Assembly (NCBI GenBank): GCA_003561815.1
Contig: PWVP01000239.1
Location: 1-7,025 of the forward strand
Source: Campylobacterota bacterium
Lineage (GTDB): Bacteria; Campylobacterota; Campylobacteria; Campylobacterales; SZUA-545
Length of the DNA: 7,025 nucleotides
Reading direction: 5' to 3'
In this document: positions 6,184 to 7,025 of the stretch, piece after piece
Numbering within the stretch: the stretch's first letter is position 1
Layout: every line of letters starts with the position of its first letter
Program-made: the position numbers and the translations under genes
The notes under the pieces: generated by a model
Seen by the model: only the letters and a program-made list of their open reading frames with translations
What the model was told of the DNA's origin: nothing
Databases searched by the model: none

Positions 6184-6700
6184 AACCGAAACGATCGTAC
6201 TGGGTGGGGGCTGCTTCTGGTGTCTGGAAGCGGCTTTTAAAGCGGTGCCGGGGGTTGTGCAGGTGGTGAGCGGCTATAGCGGTGGCCTGGCCGAAGAGGC
6301 GGATTATCAGAGGGTCTGCAGCGGCCAAACCCGCCATGCGGAGGTGGTGAGAATCGCCTATGAGCCCGATCGGGTTTCACTCGCACGGCTTTTGGCGCTC
6401 TTTTTTGCCATCCACGATCCCACCACACCCGATCGCCAAGGCAACGATGTGGGGCCACAGTATCGATCGGTGATCTTTTTTAGCGGGGCCGATCAGGAGC
6501 GGGCCGCCCGTGAAGCGATCGCACAGGCGCAACCCGGACTGGACGCGCCGATCGTCACCGAAGTGGCCCCGTTAGAGCAGTTCTATCCGGCAGAAGCGTA
6601 TCATCAAGACTACTTCGCCAAAAACCCCCATCAGGGCTACTGCCAGTGGGTGGTGGTACCTAAGGTGGAAAAAGTGCGCAAGCTGCTCGGGCCACTTTAG
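6167..6700 (+). CDS. msrA: Peptide methionine-(S)-S-oxide reductase
   Basis: A 177-residue cytoplasmic MsrA, which reduces the S form of methionine sulfoxide in proteins and free methionine. The catalytic cysteine is C16 in GGCFWC. Y47, E59 (HAEVVR), D94 and Y99 (GPQYRS) correspond to the substrate-activating residues known in E. coli MsrA. A resolving cysteine is available at C159 (NPHQGYC), with C19 as an alternative. There is no signal peptide and no fused MsrB domain, so the R isomer must be handled by a gene elsewhere. The GTG start overlaps the dehydrogenase stop by 17 bases and has its own GGAG, indicating a coupled operon. The stop TAG is followed after seven bases by the next gene. 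Confidence 0.96.
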   Translation: MSLSAKTETIVLGGGCFWCLEAAFKAVPGVVQVVSGYSGGLAEEADYQRVCSGQTRHAEVVRIAYEPDRVSLARLLALFFAIHDPTTPDRQGNDVGPQYRSVIFFSGADQERAAREAIAQAQPGLDAPIVTEVAPLEQFYPAEAYHQDYFAKNPHQGYCQWVVVPKVEKVRKLLGPL

Positions 6701-6707
6701 GTCTGCT

Positions 6708-7025
6708 GTGATTGAGCATCACCCCTTTGGCCCGGTTGTTTTTGACGCGTCGCGCACTCTGATTCTGGGTAGTTTTCCCGGCCCCAAAGCGGTTGCCAAC
6801 GGCTTTTATTACACCGCGCCAACCAATCAGCTCTGGCCGATCCTCTCCGCTGTTTTCGGTGAAGAGGCACAGGAGTACCGCACCTTTTTACAAAAGCACG
6901 CGCTGGCGATGGCCGATGTGATCGCCGCCTGCAAACGGCCGGGAAATAGCAGCAAAGACGAAGATTTAACGGTTTTAGAGTGGCTCGATCTGGCAGCACT
7001 GCTGCGCCAACACCCGCAAATGACG
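6708..7025 (+). CDS. UDG-superfamily DNA glycosylase, probably hypoxanthine-DNA glycosylase type (3' truncated)
   Basis: The frame is open from GTG 6708 to the window end, 106 codons, with no stop. The N-terminus EHHPFGPVV...LILGSFPGPKAVANGFYY (4-35) is the pattern of the DNA-deoxyinosine (hypoxanthine) glycosylase family, UDG family 6, with motif 1 as GSFPG (21-25). A later block MADVIAACKRPGNSSKDEDL (68-87) fits the family's second conserved region. These enzymes excise deaminated or otherwise altered bases and leave abasic sites. The segment before the first helix reads YYTAPTNQLW (34-43); N40 is the candidate for the catalytic Asn reported in this family. TAGG lies seven bases before the GTG, overlapping the msrA stop. 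The C-terminal half, including the last substrate-binding motif, is outside the window. Substrate specificity is inferred. Confidence 0.82.
   Translation, partial: MIEHHPFGPVVFDASRTLILGSFPGPKAVANGFYYTAPTNQLWPILSAVFGEEAQEYRTFLQKHALAMADVIAACKRPGNSSKDEDLTVLEWLDLAALLRQHPQMT

Noticed and set aside
6697..6999. 100-codon - strand open frame at the right end
   Set aside because: The opposite strand encodes a recognisable DNA glycosylase with GSFPG motif directly after msrA, so the - frame is a shadow.
1..7025. Possible mobile element, CRISPR array, tRNA, riboswitch or defence system
   Set aside because: No transposase or integrase motif, no regular direct repeats, no cloverleaf-like segment, and almost every base is in a recognised housekeeping gene; only 4652-4761 is truly intergenic.

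Overview
The window looks like ordinary chromosome from a Campylobacterota (Epsilonproteobacteria) member with unusually high GC, roughly 55-60% by eye. Three things support this. The SPFH/prohibitin-like protein has a conserved C-terminal block (residues about 330-356) that I associate with that phylum. It sits between ilvE and a two-helix membrane protein, an arrangement reminiscent of Campylobacter and Sulfurimonas-type genomes. The single intergenic region carries extended -10 elements without clear -35 boxes. The phylum call comes from remembered family patterns, not a search. I see no mobile element, CRISPR array, RNA gene or phage gene.

Layout. On the left, on the + strand, are the 3' end of purF (1-429; the 5' end lies outside the window) and a YhcC-type radical SAM gene (426-1373) overlapping it by ATGA. 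Next comes a four-gene block on the - strand, read right to left: ilvE (4651-3734), an SPFH gene (3720-2605), hisIE (2601-1930) and a small two-helix membrane protein gene (about 1897-1370). The two blocks meet tail to tail and share a CTAG, so there is no intergenic terminator. The only real intergenic region, 4652-4761, separates ilvE from a + strand block: an aldehyde dehydrogenase gene (4762-6183), msrA (6167-6700), and the 5' part of a UDG-superfamily DNA glycosylase gene (6708 to the window end, incomplete).

How the genes fit together. The - strand block combines amino acid biosynthesis (branched-chain transamination, histidine steps 2 and 3) with two membrane proteins of unclear job, tightly packed with gaps of 13 and 3 bases and then an overlap or near-overlap. 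The + strand block on the right groups enzymes for reactive aldehydes, oxidised methionine and damaged bases, which suggests a damage-repair operon; this link is inference. The divergent promoters of the two blocks appear to lie in the two arms of one imperfect inverted repeat.

There is no obvious new biological system. The points most worth checking are the unresolved start of the small membrane protein, whose reading frame continues upstream into hisIE without an ordinary start codon, the symmetric divergent promoter, the heavy over-representation of CGATCG, and the variant active-site segment of the DNA glycosylase.
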